In this document: in pieces, positions 5,105 to 6,627 of the stretch
How positions within the stretch are numbered: the stretch's first letter is position 1
Layout: each line of letters opens with the position of its first letter
Origin: Actinomycetota bacterium
GTDB taxonomy: Bacteria; Actinomycetota; Acidimicrobiia; Acidimicrobiales; Ilumatobacteraceae
Assembly: GCA_018882725.1 (NCBI GenBank)
Contig: VERK01000127.1
Span: 1-6,627, forward strand
DNA: 6,627 bases
Reading direction: 5' to 3'
The notes under the pieces: model-generated
What the model was told of the DNA's origin: nothing
Seen by the model: only the letters and a program-made list of their open reading frames with translations
The model's database searches: none
Position numbers and translations under genes: made by a program

Positions 5105-6627
5105 GTGCTCAATTCTGGTCGATCGCGGAACAGGTGGAGCGCCTCGGGGTTGGCCAAGGCTTCGGTGTTTCGCACCTCGCGTCCATTCACCACGTCGGTC
5201 ACGGCCAACTCACTGATCTTGTTGCTGCGAGTGCGGGGAATGTCGGCCACGGCCACGATCCGAGTCGGAACGTGACGGGGTGAGGCGTTCTCGCGGAGCA
5301 CTCGCTTGATGCGATTCTGCAGTTCGTCGTCGAGCGAACAGCCGTCGGCCAGTCGCACGAAGAGCACGATTCGTGAGTCGCCGTCGAAGTCCTGGCCGAC
5401 CGCCACCGATTCGGCCACTTCGGGCAGCTTCTCGACCTGCGCGTAGATCTCGGCGGTACCGATGCGCACGCCGCCGGCGTTCAGCGTGGCGTCGCTACGT
5501 CCGTGGATGACCATTCCACCGTGACTGGTCCACGATGCGAAGTCGCCGTGCGCCCACACACCCGGAAAGCGTTCGAAATACGCGCGCGAGAATTTCGAGC
5601 CGTCGGCGTCGCCCCAGAAACCCACCGGCACGGTGGGGAAGGCGTTGGTGCAGACGAGTTCACCCTTCACATCGGGGCTCGTGACCGAGTTGCCGTCCGC
5701 GTCGAACACCGCGACGTTCAGGCCGAGGGCCGGGCCCTGGATCTCGCCGGCGTACACCGGGCGAGTGGGGTCGCCGCCGACGAAACATCCGACGATGTCA
5801 GTGCCGCCACTGATGGACGCGAGGTGGACATCGGACTTCAGATCGGAATACACCCACGCGAAACCCTCGTCGTTCAATGGTGACCCGGTGCTGCACACCG
5901 TGCGAACCGCCGACAGATCGTGTGACGATCGTGGGCTCAGGCCCGCCTTTCGAACCGAGTCGATGTACTTGGCCGAGACTCCGAACAAGGTGACGCGTTC
6001 GCGTTGGGCCAGGTCGAACAGAACACTCGGAGATGGATGGAACGGGTTGCCGTCGAAGAGGACGATCGTGGCGCCTGAGGCCGGAGCGCTCACGAGCCAG
6101 TTCCACATCATCCACCCGCAGGTCGTGAAATAGAAGACGCGATCGCCCGCGCGAACGTCGCAATGGAGTTGTTGCTCCTTCAGGTGCGTGAGGAGAGCGC
6201 CGAGGGCACGGTGGGTGATGCACTTGGGCTTTCCCGTGGTGCCCGATGAATAGAGGATGTAGATGGGATGGTCGGCGCCCACCCGCTCGAACGAGAGGCG
6301 CGCCCCGCGATGCTCGGCCACGACATCGGTCCAGAGTCGAGCGTTCGGAATCGCCGAGATGTCGGGTCGATTCTCCAGTACACCGACCACAAGGGTGGCT
6401 CTGACCGAACCGAGACGCGATGTGATGTCGGCGATACGCGCGCGGCAGTCGAACGACTTGCCTCCGTAGCGGTAGCCATCGGCGGCGATCAGAACCACCG
6501 GTGTGGTCTGTTCGAAACGATCGACCACGCCTTCGGTCCCGAAATCACTCGACGTCGACGTGAACACCGCGCCGATCGCATTGGCGGCGTAGAAGGCGAC
6601 GACAGTCTCGATCACGTTGGGCATGAA
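5101..6627 (-). CDS. aacS: Acetoacetyl-CoA synthetase (acetoacetate-CoA ligase), 5' end outside the window
   Basis: This is an adenylate-forming enzyme that should convert acetoacetate, ATP and CoA to acetoacetyl-CoA. The window holds the C-terminal 508 residues; the family is usually about 650, so roughly 140 N-terminal residues lie beyond position 6627. The first Met (6624) sits inside the conserved segment MPNVIETV and is not the start. Counting from that Met: P-loop YSSGTTGKPK (125-134), TTCGWMMWNWLVS (167-179), SGGTDIVGCFVGG (272-284), VPVGFWGD (332-339), hinge region HGRSDATLNAGGVRIGTAE (374-392), and the C-terminal lysine motif RTRSNKISELAV (464-475) with probable catalytic K469. The TTCGWMMWN, GGTD and RNTEALANPEAL segments point to AacS rather than acetyl-CoA synthetase. 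The lysine motif has Asn where most relatives have Gly. It is translationally coupled to the PanB-like gene. Its promoter is not in the window. Confidence 0.93.
   Translation of the reverse strand, partial: FMPNVIETVVAFYAANAIGAVFTSTSSDFGTEGVVDRFEQTTPVVLIAADGYRYGGKSFDCRARIADITSRLGSVRATLVVGVLENRPDISAIPNARLWTDVVAEHRGARLSFERVGADHPIYILYSSGTTGKPKCITHRALGALLTHLKEQQLHCDVRAGDRVFYFTTCGWMMWNWLVSAPASGATIVLFDGNPFHPSPSVLFDLAQRERVTLFGVSAKYIDSVRKAGLSPRSSHDLSAVRTVCSTGSPLNDEGFAWVYSDLKSDVHLASISGGTDIVGCFVGGDPTRPVYAGEIQGPALGLNVAVFDADGNSVTSPDVKGELVCTNAFPTVPVGFWGDADGSKFSRAYFERFPGVWAHGDFASWTSHGGMVIHGRSDATLNAGGVRIGTAEIYAQVEKLPEVAESVAVGQDFDGDSRIVLFVRLADGCSLDDELQNRIKRVLRENASPRHVPTRIVAVADIPRTRSNKISELAVTDVVNGREVRNTEALANPEALHLFRDRPELST

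Noticed and set aside
4079..5275. A 398-codon plus-strand open frame antisense to the PanB-like gene and the binding-protein start
   Set aside because: Its translation has no recognisable motif, and it lies opposite two genes with clear family matches; a typical GC-rich shadow.

Overview
The window looks like chromosome of a high-GC actinobacterium. GC-rich codons dominate, TTA codons are almost absent, genes overlap through GTGA/ATGA junctions, and one promoter appears to give a leaderless mRNA. Overall protein character fits Acidimicrobiia (Ilumatobacter-like relatives), but no marker here settles the class, so this placement is inference.

Left edge, plus strand (1-594): a leader of about 125 bases rich in inverted repeats, a small hypothetical protein (126-488), then a type II tRNA-Leu(UAA) (509-594).

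Minus-strand iron operon (4204 down to 604): a FutA/FbpA-type ferric-iron-binding lipoprotein, a fused two-domain FbpB-type permease, and an FbpC-type ATPase. Each downstream gene starts with GTG overlapping the previous TGA by four bases. Together they form a complete Fe3+ ABC importer. The promoter before the lipoprotein has a TTGGCA-17-CACAAT layout. Its -35 region is overlapped by a degenerate DtxR/IdeR-like iron box, which suggests repression when iron is replete. The operon ends only 9 bases from the 3' end of the convergent tRNA.

Minus-strand operon at the right edge (6627 down to 4280): an acetoacetyl-CoA synthetase cut by the window edge, overlapping by ATGA a PanB-family protein. 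The PanB-like protein keeps the C-terminal half motifs of ketopantoate hydroxymethyltransferase, but the usual metal-ligand motifs are not recognisable, so its reaction may differ.

I saw no mobile element, CRISPR array, rRNA or phage gene. The many long ORFs antisense to these genes are GC-rich shadows. There is no clear new multi-gene system. The points most worth checking are the iron box, the divergent PanB-like partner of AacS, and the single TTA codon in the iron operon beside the matching tRNA.
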